From assembly GCF_014287635.1 (NCBI RefSeq), contig NZ_JACOPH010000003.1, positions 124,001 to 188,000 on the forward strand: DNA of 64,000 nt. The letters are read 5' to 3'. The notes under the pieces are model-generated. The model was not told the DNA's origin and did not search any database. It worked only from the letters and a program-made list of their open reading frames with translations. The first letter of the stretch is position 1. Every line of letters starts with the position of its first letter. This document shows positions 36,134 through 44,156 of the stretch, piece by piece. The position numbers and the translations under genes were made by a program. The stretch comes from Roseburia zhanii (GTDB taxonomy: Bacteria; Bacillota; Clostridia; Lachnospirales; Lachnospiraceae).

Positions 36134-37414
36134 ATGGAATTTAAAAATATTGTAGCAACAATTTATCTAAAAGATGGTAAGGCAGTAAAGAGTCCGACCG
36201 ACCTGACATCTGCCGGAGACGTGTTTGAAAAAGCAAAAATGTATAACGACTGCGGAATTGACAAGATCTTTATCTTTGACCTTTCCGAAGATGATGAAGA
36301 ACACGAGAAGAATTTACAGACGATCAAAGATCTAAACCGTAATCTTGAGATTAAAGTATGTGCAGGCGGCAACATTAACCGTTTCGAAGATATTAAGAAG
36401 ATTTTTTATACCGGCTGCCTTCAGGTAATGTTAAATGGTTCAAAACCGGAAAGTATCGCACTTGCAGAAGAAGCAAGCAAGCGTTTCGGAAAAGACCGTA
36501 TCTTAGTATCCGTTAAGAATGTTGATTTTATCTTCAAGAATAAAGAAGCTATGGAAGAAAATTTCCATGAGATGTTAGTACTTGATAAGACCATGTTAGA
36601 TGCAGTAGAAAATATCACAACGATTCCGGCGGTTGTCGTTGTAGATGATTATGATATTCAAGAGATCGTAGATATATTAAAGAGAGATTCTGTACGTGGT
36701 ATCACCGGTCAGTTTGTTACAGATCCTGATATTGACATTATGCTCTTAAAGACAGAACTTTCCACCCATGGACTGCATATGGTCAACTTTACATCTGCCT
36801 TACAGTGGTCAGACTTTAAGGTGAATTCAGATGGCATGGTACCGGTTATTGTACAGGATTACCGTACAGATGAAGTTTTGATGTTAGCATATATGAATGA
36901 AGAAGCATTTTTATGTACGATCAGTTCCGGTAAGATGACATATTTCAGCAGAAGCCGTCAGGAGATCTGGATGAAGGGAGAAACTTCAGGACATATCCAG
37001 TATGTGAAATCCTTAACGGCAGATTGTGATTACGATACGATCTTAGCAAAAGTATCCCAGATCGGGGTGGCATGTCATACCGGCAATCCGACCTGCTTCT
37101 TTAATCCGATCGTTAAGAAAGAATATGTAGAAAAAAACCCGCTTAAGATCTTTGACGAAGTATACGACCTGATCTTAGACAGAAAAGCACATCCAAAGGA
37201 AGGGTCTTATACCAATTATCTGTTTGATAAGGGAATCGATAAGATCTTAAAGAAAGTCGGAGAAGAAAATACAGAGATCATCATTGCTGCAAAAAATCCA
37301 AATCCGGAGGAGATCAAATATGAGATTTCTGATTATCTGTATCATCTGATGGTTCTGATGGCAGAAAGAGGTGTTACATGGGAAGATGTGACACAGGAAT
37401 TGTCACAGAGATAG
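36134..37414 (+). CDS. hisIE: HisI-HisE fusion with N-terminal HisA/HisF-like domain
   Basis: A 426-residue fusion. Residues ~1-225 resemble the HisA/HisF barrel (LKDGKAVKS, VCAGGNINRFEDIKKIF, GCLQVMLNG), but where HisF has the catalytic Asp of its CLDVK motif this protein has Tyr (TIYLK), and the second half is divergent, so it is probably non-catalytic. Residues ~230-325 are PRA-CH (phosphoribosyl-AMP cyclohydrolase, HisI): WMKGETSGHIQYVKSLTADC, then CHTGNPTCFF with zinc-binding Cys. Residues ~340-425 are PRA-PH (HisE): SYTNYLFDKGIDKILKKVGE and EISDYLYHLMVLM. It closes the hisZGDB operon; hisH, hisA, hisF and hisC are not in this window. Confidence 0.9.
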   Translation: MEFKNIVATIYLKDGKAVKSPTDLTSAGDVFEKAKMYNDCGIDKIFIFDLSEDDEEHEKNLQTIKDLNRNLEIKVCAGGNINRFEDIKKIFYTGCLQVMLNGSKPESIALAEEASKRFGKDRILVSVKNVDFIFKNKEAMEENFHEMLVLDKTMLDAVENITTIPAVVVVDDYDIQEIVDILKRDSVRGITGQFVTDPDIDIMLLKTELSTHGLHMVNFTSALQWSDFKVNSDGMVPVIVQDYRTDEVLMLAYMNEEAFLCTISSGKMTYFSRSRQEIWMKGETSGHIQYVKSLTADCDYDTILAKVSQIGVACHTGNPTCFFNPIVKKEYVEKNPLKIFDEVYDLILDRKAHPKEGSYTNYLFDKGIDKILKKVGEENTEIIIAAKNPNPEEIKYEISDYLYHLMVLMAERGVTWEDVTQELSQR

Positions 37415-37454
37415 TTTCATATACTGATATGGAACAAACAGTATGAGGTTTTCA

Positions 37455-37930
37455 ATGAGATTTGAGGATGCTTTAGACAGAAAAGCATATGTAAAAAGTG
37501 TACGGGAGTCCTTTGAGCTGACAGGGACAGGCGGACATAGCGAGGGCAAAACGATAGACAAAGGAGAAGCGAAAGACGGCTTCTCCTTTTTTAAAGTGCG
37601 TATGCTGCTTGCAGCCTGCATTTTTGCAGCATTTGTGATCTGTGACCAGACGCATACGAAGTTCTATCAGTATTCGACGCAGGACGTTGTAAAACAGATC
37701 ACCAAGAATTATGATTATGATAAGATCAGGTTACTGTTCAGACGCAAGCTTGACACTGCGCTGTCAAGCTATGCACCATGGTGTTAATTATTGTGTGATT
37801 ACAGCCCCTGCCTCGTAGAGGCATTTTAAATGGGCTGTAATCGTTGCTGGTCACACTGTTAGGTGTGAACAGTAACAAGATCAGTGAGATGATTTCTGCA
37901 AATTTTCCGGTTGTTGCGGAAAATCACTAA
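37455..37930 (+). pseudogene. Small membrane-protein gene truncated by a mobile repeat
   Basis: The intact ancestral frame encoded about 106 residues: a charged N-terminus (MRFEDALDRKAYVKSVRESF), one transmembrane helix (MLLAACIFAAFVICDQ) and an outer C-terminal part. A 147-bp element is inserted after codon DKI. The current frame reads into the repeat and ends at 37787 with an unrelated tail. Removing the element and one 8-bp duplication rejoins ...NYDYDKI to SEMISANFPVVAENH and a stop at 37930, in frame. I do not recognise the family. Start assumed at the ATG after TGAGG; an ATG at 37443 is possible. The truncated protein (110 residues) may still be made. Confidence 0.7.
37730..37876 (-). 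repeat. 147-bp MITE-like element, copy 2 (inverted)
   Basis: Same length and the same perfect 11-bp terminal inverted repeats (GTTACTGTTCA 37730-37740, TGAACAGTAAC 37866-37876) as the copy at 28005, in reverse orientation. It is flanked by an exact 8-bp duplication AAGATCAG (37722-37729 and 37877-37884) that differs from that of copy 1, showing an independent insertion. Six point differences from copy 1 lie mainly in loops and near the CACCATGGTG palindrome. It disrupts the small gene around it. Confidence 0.92.
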
Positions 37931-37943
37931 CATATGCTATACT
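37914..37943 (+). promoter_or_regulatory. Possible promoter upstream of the radical SAM gene
   Basis: TTGCGG at 37914-37919, an 18-bp spacer and TGCTATACT (extended -10, TATACT at 37938-37943), 57 bp before the start at 38001. Confidence 0.55.
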
Positions 37944-38000
37944 AGCAAAAGAGTGAAAAACAGAATTTAGCGAAAAACAATAGAACAGGAATAAATCAGA

Positions 38001-39866
38001 ATGAAAAAATTAGCATTAAGCGATGAAATACTATTAAAAATAGACAAACCAGCCCGATATATCGGAAATGAAGTCAATTCCATCGTAAAAGATCCGAAAG
38101 AAGCAGCCATCCGGTTTGCAATGTGCTTTCCGGATGTCTATGAGATCGGTATGTCACACTTAGGCATACAGATCTTATATGATATGTTCAATAAACGTGA
38201 GGATGTTTATTGTGAACGTGTCTATTCACCATGGCCGGATCTGCATCAGATTATGAAAGAGCAGCAGATTCCACTGTTTGCATTAGAATCACAGGACGCA
38301 GTGAAGGATTTTGACTTCCTTGGCATTACCATACAATATGAGATGTGTTATACAAATATTTTGCAGGTCATTGACCTTTCGCAGATCCCGATGTTTGCAG
38401 CAGACAGGACAAAAGACGATCCATTTGTGATCGGTGGCGGGCCATGTGCATACAATCCTGAGCCGTTAGCAGATTTTTTTGATCTGTTTTATATCGGGGA
38501 AGGCGAGATCAGTTACGATGCTTTATTTGACTGTTACAAAGAATGGAAAGCATCTGGTGAAGACAGGATTGGATTTTTACGGAAAGCAGCAAAGATTCCG
38601 GGTATCTATGTACCGCAGTTATATGAAGTGACTTATAAGGAAGATGGTACGATAGAGGCATTTACACCAAAAGAAGAAGGGATTCCTGAAAAGGTGGAAA
38701 AACAGCTTGTGATGAATATGTCAGAATCCGTTTATCCGCAGAAACCATTAGTACCATTTATCAAAGCAACACAGGATCGTGTGGTCTTAGAGATCCAGCG
38801 TGGCTGTATCAGAGGCTGCCGCTTTTGTCAGGCAGGCATGATCTACCGTCCGACAAGGGAGAAGGATGTAGATGTTTTAAAACAGTATGCTTATCATATG
38901 TTGAAAAATACAGGGCATGAAGAAATTTCTTTAAGTTCCTTAAGTTCTTCCGATTATTCTTCCTTAAAGGAATTAGTCACATTTCTGATCGAGGAATTTA
39001 AAGGTAACGGTGTAAATATCTCTCTGCCGTCACTCCGTATTGATGCATTTTCCTTAGATGTTATGAGTAAGGTGCAGGATATCCGAAAGAGCAGTCTGAC
39101 ATTTGCACCGGAAGCCGGTTCCCAAAGGCTTCGTGATGTGATCAACAAAGGTCTGACCGAAGAAGTGATCTTACAGGGAGCAGGAGAGGCATTTGAAGGC
39201 GGCTGGCAGAAAGTGAAATTATACTTCATGTTAGGACTTCCGACCGAAAACGTAGAAGATCAGCGGGCAATCGCAGAGTTAGCCAATAAGATCGCTGTAC
39301 GCTATTATGAGATCCCAAAAGACAGAAGGAATGGAAAATGTCAGATCACGATCAGTACGTCCTTTTTCGTGCCAAAGCCATTTACACCATTCCAGTGGGC
39401 AAAAATGTACCCGAAGGAACATTATCTTGCCTGTGCCCATACTGTCAATGATGCCGTAAAAGAGCAGTTGAATAAAAAGAGTATTAAGTATAACTGGCAT
39501 GAAGCCGATGTTACTGTATTAGAGGGCGTTCTTGCCAGAGGTGACCGTAAACTTGGAAAAGCTATTTTAAGAGCCTATGAAAAAGGCTGTATTTTTGATG
39601 CATGGAGCGATATGTTCGATAATGAACAATGGATGGATTCATTTAAGGAAACCGGAATTGACCCAGATTTTTATACATTAAGGGAACGTCCGTTAGATGA
39701 GATCTTTCCATGGGATTTTATCGATGCAGGCGTTACAAAAGACTTCTTAAAACGGGAATATGCCAATGCACTGGCAGAAAAAGTGACAAAGAACTGCCGT
39801 ATGCAGTGTAATGGCTGTGGTGTCGGTAAATACAAAGGAGGTGTCTGCGTTGAAGATAAGAATTAA
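38001..39866 (+). CDS. B12-binding-like/radical SAM protein (TIGR03960 family)
   Basis: A 621-residue protein with an N-terminal cobalamin-binding-like domain (RFAMCFPDVYEIGMSHLGIQ) and a radical SAM core with CIRGCRFC (~272-279), followed by SLPSLRIDAFS and LTFAPEAGSQRLRDVINKG. The C-terminus is Cys-rich (CRMQCNGCGVG), perhaps an extra metal site. It is immediately followed by the DUF2344 gene and an RNase G/E gene, a conserved trio upstream of rplU in Clostridia, which suggests a role in RNA or ribosome modification; the reaction is unknown. Confidence 0.92.
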   Translation: MKKLALSDEILLKIDKPARYIGNEVNSIVKDPKEAAIRFAMCFPDVYEIGMSHLGIQILYDMFNKREDVYCERVYSPWPDLHQIMKEQQIPLFALESQDAVKDFDFLGITIQYEMCYTNILQVIDLSQIPMFAADRTKDDPFVIGGGPCAYNPEPLADFFDLFYIGEGEISYDALFDCYKEWKASGEDRIGFLRKAAKIPGIYVPQLYEVTYKEDGTIEAFTPKEEGIPEKVEKQLVMNMSESVYPQKPLVPFIKATQDRVVLEIQRGCIRGCRFCQAGMIYRPTREKDVDVLKQYAYHMLKNTGHEEISLSSLSSSDYSSLKELVTFLIEEFKGNGVNISLPSLRIDAFSLDVMSKVQDIRKSSLTFAPEAGSQRLRDVINKGLTEEVILQGAGEAFEGGWQKVKLYFMLGLPTENVEDQRAIAELANKIAVRYYEIPKDRRNGKCQITISTSFFVPKPFTPFQWAKMYPKEHYLACAHTVNDAVKEQLNKKSIKYNWHEADVTVLEGVLARGDRKLGKAILRAYEKGCIFDAWSDMFDNEQWMDSFKETGIDPDFYTLRERPLDEIFPWDFIDAGVTKDFLKREYANALAEKVTKNCRMQCNGCGVGKYKGGVCVEDKN

Positions 39867-40560
39867 ATTTGGCAAATATGGCGTTATGAAGTTCATCGGA
39901 CACTTAGACATCATGCGTTATTTTCAAAAGTGTATGCGCAGGGCTGACATTGATATCGCATATTCCGAAGGATTCAGCCCACATCAGATCATGTCTTTTG
40001 CAGCACCGTTAGGTGTCGGAATCACAAGTGACGGAGAATATGTAGATATTGAAGTACATTCCACGAAAAGTTCAAAGGAGTCAATCGATGCATTAAATGC
40101 AGTTATGGTAGAAGGAGTTGAGATTACTTCTTACCGTAAATTAGGCGATAATGACAAAAAGGCAATGTCCCTTGTTGCAGCTGCAGATTACGAACTGTAT
40201 ATTAAAGATAATTATGAAGTACCTGATGTAGATTTTGAAGCGGCATTACAGGAATTTTTCTATAAACCATCAGAGATCCTGATTACAAAACAGACGAAAA
40301 AAAGTGAAAAAGTCATGGACTTAAAGCAGTTAGTGTATGACTTTAAGATCTATCGGAAAGAAGATCGTCCGGTATTTTACTTGAAAGTATCTACAGGAAG
40401 TACCGACAATCTGAAACCGGAATTAGTGTTAGCATCATTCTATGAATATTTAGGATTGGGATTTGATCCATTATCTATCCAGATCCACAGGATCGATGTC
40501 TATGGCAGGATCGATGAGAAACTTGTATCATTAGGTCAGATGGGAGAGATCATTGAGTAA
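39850..40560 (+). CDS. DUF2344 (TIGR03936) protein
   Basis: A 236-residue protein of the family that appears either fused to or directly after the TIGR03960 radical SAM protein, so the two probably act together. Typical start IRIKFGKYGVMKFIGHLDIMRYFQKCMRRA, then AYSEGFSPHQIMSFAAPLGVGITS. The TTG at 39850 lies 8 bp after AAAGGAGG and gives the canonical N-terminus; it overlaps the previous gene by 17 bp. Its own stop overlaps the RNase G start. Confidence 0.88.
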   Translation: MKIRIKFGKYGVMKFIGHLDIMRYFQKCMRRADIDIAYSEGFSPHQIMSFAAPLGVGITSDGEYVDIEVHSTKSSKESIDALNAVMVEGVEITSYRKLGDNDKKAMSLVAAADYELYIKDNYEVPDVDFEAALQEFFYKPSEILITKQTKKSEKVMDLKQLVYDFKIYRKEDRPVFYLKVSTGSTDNLKPELVLASFYEYLGLGFDPLSIQIHRIDVYGRIDEKLVSLGQMGEIIE

Positions 40561-41740
40561 CCGCATTGTCATTACAAATGAAACAATCGAACAAAAAGAA
40601 TACCGCATCATGGCATTGTTTGAAGAAAACCGTTTAGCAGAAGTCTGTTGTGAAAACGTCCATGAAGAATCTGTCTTAGGAAATATCTATATCGGCAAGA
40701 TCAAAAATATCGTGCCAAAGATCAATGCAGCTTTTGTTGAGATCGCACCGGGAGAAATGACCTATCTCTCCTTAGATGAAGTAAAGCAGCCATGGATGGT
40801 AAAGCAGCAGCGGAAAGGTCTGTTGACAGAAAATGATGAACTTGTCGTACAGATCACAAGAGAGGCTGTCAAGACAAAGACTCCGACAGTCAGTACGAAT
40901 CTTACTTTTCAGGGAAATGCAGTTGTTATCACTACAGAAAATAAAAAACTGGGGATCTCGAAAAAATTAGATAAAGAAAAGCGGAATTACTTAAAACAGT
41001 TATTTGCCGATAAAAAAGCTGATCGTTTTGGACTGATTTTAAGAACTTCTGCAGGAAATTATGCAGATGAACAGATCTTTGCAGAATATCAGTCAATTTT
41101 CGACAAATTCAGTCATATTGAACAATATTATAAGCACCGCACCTGTTATAGCTGCCTGTATAGGACAGAGGCTTCTTATGTGACATGGATCAGGGAAAAG
41201 CAGTCAAGGCAGATTGAGAAGATCATAACAGATGATACAGAGGTTTATAAAGAACTTACAGAAGGAGCAACTGCAGATCAGGCAGTTTTTTATGAAGATG
41301 AGAAATTGTCTTTATCAGCTTTATATGGGTTAAAGTATAAGTTAATGGATGCGTTAAAGGAAAAGGTTTACTTAAAGTCAGGAGCCTATCTGATCATTCA
41401 GCCGACAGAAGCATTGACAGTCATAGATGTCAACAGCGGCAAGTGTACCAAAGGAAATAAAACAGATTTCTATTTAAAAGTAAATCTTGAAGCTGCAGGA
41501 GAAATCGCAAGACAGCTCCGGCTTAGAAATATTTCAGGTATCTGTATTGTCGATTTTATCAATATGGATACAAAAGAAGCACAGACAGAGCTTGTATATG
41601 CCTTAAAGAAGGCATTAGCAGAAGATACCGTTCCATCGGTATTTATAGATTTTACGAAGTTAGGACTTGCTGAGATCACAAGAAAAAAGGTGAAAAAGCC
41701 TTTGTGGGAACAGGTGAGGCTAACAGGGAAATTGGAGTAA
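40553..41740 (+). CDS. rng: Ribonuclease G/E family endoribonuclease
   Basis: A 395-residue RNase E/G catalytic protein. It has the S1-like RNA-binding region (VLGNIYIGKIKNIVPKINAAFVEI, residues ~45-70), the metal-binding DNase I-like motif LTVIDVNSGKCTKGN (~291-305) with catalytic Asp, and GICIVDFINM (~331-340). It is short, without an E. coli RNase E-type scaffold tail. A CYSC pair near 200 may replace the zinc link. Start is a TTG overlapping the DUF2344 stop by 8 bp, consistent with coupled translation. Confidence 0.92.
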   Translation: MSNRIVITNETIEQKEYRIMALFEENRLAEVCCENVHEESVLGNIYIGKIKNIVPKINAAFVEIAPGEMTYLSLDEVKQPWMVKQQRKGLLTENDELVVQITREAVKTKTPTVSTNLTFQGNAVVITTENKKLGISKKLDKEKRNYLKQLFADKKADRFGLILRTSAGNYADEQIFAEYQSIFDKFSHIEQYYKHRTCYSCLYRTEASYVTWIREKQSRQIEKIITDDTEVYKELTEGATADQAVFYEDEKLSLSALYGLKYKLMDALKEKVYLKSGAYLIIQPTEALTVIDVNSGKCTKGNKTDFYLKVNLEAAGEIARQLRLRNISGICIVDFINMDTKEAQTELVYALKKALAEDTVPSVFIDFTKLGLAEITRKKVKKPLWEQVRLTGKLE

Positions 41741-41744
41741 AATT

Positions 41745-42950
41745 ATGTCAAAAAAATACTATACATTAAAAGCAGATTATTATGATACATTTTCATGTAC
41801 CGGTTCGGAGTGTTTGTACCACTGCTGTCAGGCGTGGAATATAGCTATTTCAGAGCAGGATTATTTAAAATATACCACATATGAGGGCGAGCTTGGACAG
41901 ATCGCTAAAGATTCCATTTATTATAGTGAAGATGCAGAAGTATATTTTATGAGATTAAATGACCATAATCTCTGTCCGTTTTGTAATAAAGAAGGTCTTT
42001 GTAAGATCATCCTTGATAAAGGCGAGAAAGATCTGTCCTATACCTGTACGATCTTTCCGAGATATGCCCTGATGACAAGTGACACGTTAGAAAGGGGAGT
42101 TTCACTTGGATGTCCTCATGTGGTGGAATTATTTTATGACAGAGAAGATCCGGTCGGTTTTGAACGCATAGAGATGATAGAGGGAACAGATGCATTTGAA
42201 AAAGATCCGATCAGTGAACAAGAAGCACAAATTATTGAGTTTGATATACAGATCCGTGAATTACTGCGGACATGGCTGCAAAACAGGTCATATCCGATGT
42301 GGTATCGTTTGTTTTCATTTATTTCTGTATTAGATAAGATCAGTCAGGCACATCAGAATCGGAATGATGCGCTGGTATGTCAGATGTTAGGCAGTTCATT
42401 AAATGAAAATTATCTTCAGGCAGTCTATGAGCAGTTTTTGAATCAGTTTCAGGTAGATATCAGAACACAATTTCTGTTACAATCTTCTATTTTTGAAACA
42501 TATTGTAAATCTATTCTGAATATAGCTGGAAATCAGAGTAAAATGATCAAAGATATGATCCTGACGCATGCATCAATGACAGCAGAATCCTATCAGCAGA
42601 TTCAAAAACAGCTAAACCATCGGGAGATAAAACATAGATTAGAAATTATAAATGAACATATAGCAGTTGAAGACTGGTTTCACAACGCACTCTTAGCAAG
42701 AAAATCAGATTATTTATATGCAAATGGAGTGGAAATCATTTTAGTGCAGATACTGCTTCATTATATGCGTATCTTGATATATCAGCAGTATGGAAAAATT
42801 GACCGGGAACTTGATATTGTCAGTATTTCAATCGTAGAGCGTGTCATTATGCATACCAGAGATCGGAATACCGGACTCATTGAAAAATTAGAAAAAAAAG
42901 AATTATTATCCAGAGGACATATGCTTCTTATGCTGTATGATTCTTTTTAG
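41745..42950 (+). CDS. FliB-like flagellin lysine-N-methylase family protein
   Basis: A 401-residue protein with the cysteine-rich N-terminal region of the FliB/YkgJ group: FSCTGSECLYHCCQAWNIAIS (C17, C22, C26, C27), LCPFCNKEGLCKIIL and CTIFPRYALM, probably binding an Fe-S cluster or zinc. FliB methylates flagellin lysines in Salmonella. No flagellar gene is nearby, so the substrate here is uncertain. It starts 5 bp after rng without its own promoter. The C-terminal half is helical with no recognised domain. Confidence 0.82.
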   Translation: MSKKYYTLKADYYDTFSCTGSECLYHCCQAWNIAISEQDYLKYTTYEGELGQIAKDSIYYSEDAEVYFMRLNDHNLCPFCNKEGLCKIILDKGEKDLSYTCTIFPRYALMTSDTLERGVSLGCPHVVELFYDREDPVGFERIEMIEGTDAFEKDPISEQEAQIIEFDIQIRELLRTWLQNRSYPMWYRLFSFISVLDKISQAHQNRNDALVCQMLGSSLNENYLQAVYEQFLNQFQVDIRTQFLLQSSIFETYCKSILNIAGNQSKMIKDMILTHASMTAESYQQIQKQLNHREIKHRLEIINEHIAVEDWFHNALLARKSDYLYANGVEIILVQILLHYMRILIYQQYGKIDRELDIVSISIVERVIMHTRDRNTGLIEKLEKKELLSRGHMLLMLYDSF

Positions 42951-42997
42951 AAAATGCGATTTGGGGATTTTTTTGGGGGATTTTTTCAACAGACTAC

Positions 42998-43026
42998 TTG
43001 ACAAAATCCTGGTGATTCGTTATTAT
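42998..43026 (+). promoter_or_regulatory. Promoter of the rplU operon
   Basis: Perfect TTGACA at 42998-43003, a 17-bp spacer and TATTAT at 43021-43026, directly before the L21 leader. Upstream, the T-rich and G-rich stretch at 42958-42987 after the FliB-like gene shows no strong hairpin. Confidence 0.8.
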
Positions 43027-43032
43027 ATATGA

Positions 43033-43107
43033 GTATGCCGCACAGTGAGGTTTAAGTCTGTAGTAATACAGCACCACAACTGGCGAGTAATGATAAATAG
43101 GAGGTGC
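43033..43107 (+). ncRNA. Ribosomal protein L21 leader (cis-regulatory RNA)
   Basis: The 5' leader of rplU matches the Firmicutes L21 leader pattern: GCCGCACAGTGAGG, then GTCTGTAGTAATACAG (a CTGTA..TACAG hairpin), CACCACAACTGGCGAGTAATGA and the ribosome binding site GGAGGTGCC. Such leaders are believed to mediate autoregulation by L21 binding to its own mRNA. Confidence 0.88.
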
Positions 43108-43110
43108 CAT

Positions 43111-43416
43111 ATGTACGCAATTATAGCAACAGGTGGTAAACAGTACAAAGTATCCGAAGGCGATATCATTACCATTGAAAAGCTTGGAGTTGAAGCTGGT
43201 GAGAAAGTTACTTTTGATCAGGTTATTGCAGTATCTAATGACGGATTAAAAGTTGGAAGCGATGTAGCAAATGCAACCGTTGATGCTTCTGTAGTAAAAG
43301 AAGGCAGAGGTAAAAAGGTTATCGTTTACAAGTACAAGAGAAAAACCGGTTATCACAAGAAAAATGGACACAGACAGGCGTTTACACAGGTTAAGATTGA
43401 AAAGATCAACGCTTAG
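43111..43416 (+). CDS. rplU: 50S ribosomal protein L21
   Basis: A 101-residue large-subunit protein beginning [18 protein letters not shown] and ending with [24 protein letters not shown], the typical L21 signature. The ATG at 43111 follows AGGAGGTGCC; an upstream in-frame start falls inside the leader RNA. First gene of rplU-prp-rpmA-obgE. Confidence 0.98.
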   Translation: MYAIIATGGKQYKVSEGDIITIEKLGVEAGEKVTFDQVIAVSNDGLKVGSDVANATVDASVVKEGRGKKVIVYKYKRKTGYHKKNGHRQAFTQVKIEKINA

Positions 43417-43432
43417 TCAGGAATGAATTGTT

Positions 43433-43762
43433 ATGATTTCGATAACAGTTTACAGAAACCAGAAAGAAGAATATCTAGGCTTTGATTGTTTAGGACATGC
43501 AGGATATGCAGATTCCGGTGAAGATGTTGTATGTGCAGGAGTTTCGGCTCTTGTGATCAATACGATCAATACGATTGCCTGTTTTACAGGAGAGAAGTTT
43601 ACAACAGATACGGATGAGGACACAGGAAAGATTCTTGTGAAATTTGAACAGCCGGCAGGACATGATGCAGAGCTTATGATGAAGTCGCTGGTTTTAGGAT
43701 TACAGGGAATACAGAATAATTACGGAGTAGATTATGTTACTCTTAACTTCAAGGAGGTGTAA
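43433..43762 (+). CDS. prp: Ribosomal-processing cysteine protease Prp
   Basis: A 109-residue protease that removes the N-terminal extension of L27 in Firmicutes. The catalytic His lies in [13 protein letters not shown] (H22) and the catalytic Cys in [10 protein letters not shown] (C34). It is placed between rplU and rpmA, as always in organisms that make extended L27, and the downstream L27 does carry the cleavable extension. It ends 4 bp before the rpmA start, with the rpmA ribosome binding site inside its last codons. Confidence 0.95.
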   Translation: MISITVYRNQKEEYLGFDCLGHAGYADSGEDVVCAGVSALVINTINTIACFTGEKFTTDTDEDTGKILVKFEQPAGHDAELMMKSLVLGLQGIQNNYGVDYVTLNFKEV

Positions 43763-43766
43763 GATT

Positions 43767-44057
43767 ATGTTAAACATGAACCTTCAGTTTTTTGCACATA
43801 AAAAGGGAGTTGGTTCTACAAAGAACGGTCGTGATTCCGAATCTAAGAGATTAGGTGCAAAAAGAGCAGACGGACAGTTCGTAAAAGCTGGAAATATTTT
43901 ATACAGACAGCGTGGCACTAAGATTCATCCGGGTGTAAACGTTGGTATCGGTGGAGATGATACATTATTTGCTTTAACCGATGGAGTTTTAAGATTCGAG
44001 AGAAAAGGAAGAGATAAGAAACAGGCTTCCGTTTATCCAGTTGCCAGCAACGAATAA
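43767..44057 (+). CDS. rpmA: 50S ribosomal protein L27 with Prp-cleavable extension
   Basis: A 96-residue L27. The first residues, MLNMNLQFF, form the Firmicutes N-terminal extension cleaved by Prp after the second Phe, leaving [21 protein letters not shown]. That mature N-terminus reaches towards the peptidyl transferase centre. AAGGAGGTG at 43751-43759 sets the start. An intrinsic terminator follows. Confidence 0.97.
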   Translation: MLNMNLQFFAHKKGVGSTKNGRDSESKRLGAKRADGQFVKAGNILYRQRGTKIHPGVNVGIGGDDTLFALTDGVLRFERKGRDKKQASVYPVASNE

Positions 44058-44069
44058 GAGATTTGATAG

Positions 44070-44102
44070 ACCCGACTATGATTGATAGCCGGGTTTATTT
44101 TT
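44070..44102 (+). terminator. Intrinsic terminator after rpmA
   Basis: CCCGaCTAT pairs with ATAGcCGGG around GATTG, followed by TTTATTTTT. It may partially separate ribosomal protein expression from obgE. Confidence 0.75.
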
Positions 44103-44156
44103 ACTCTATAAAAAAGCGTTTAAGTGTAAAATACACTTATATAAGAGGTGAAAACA

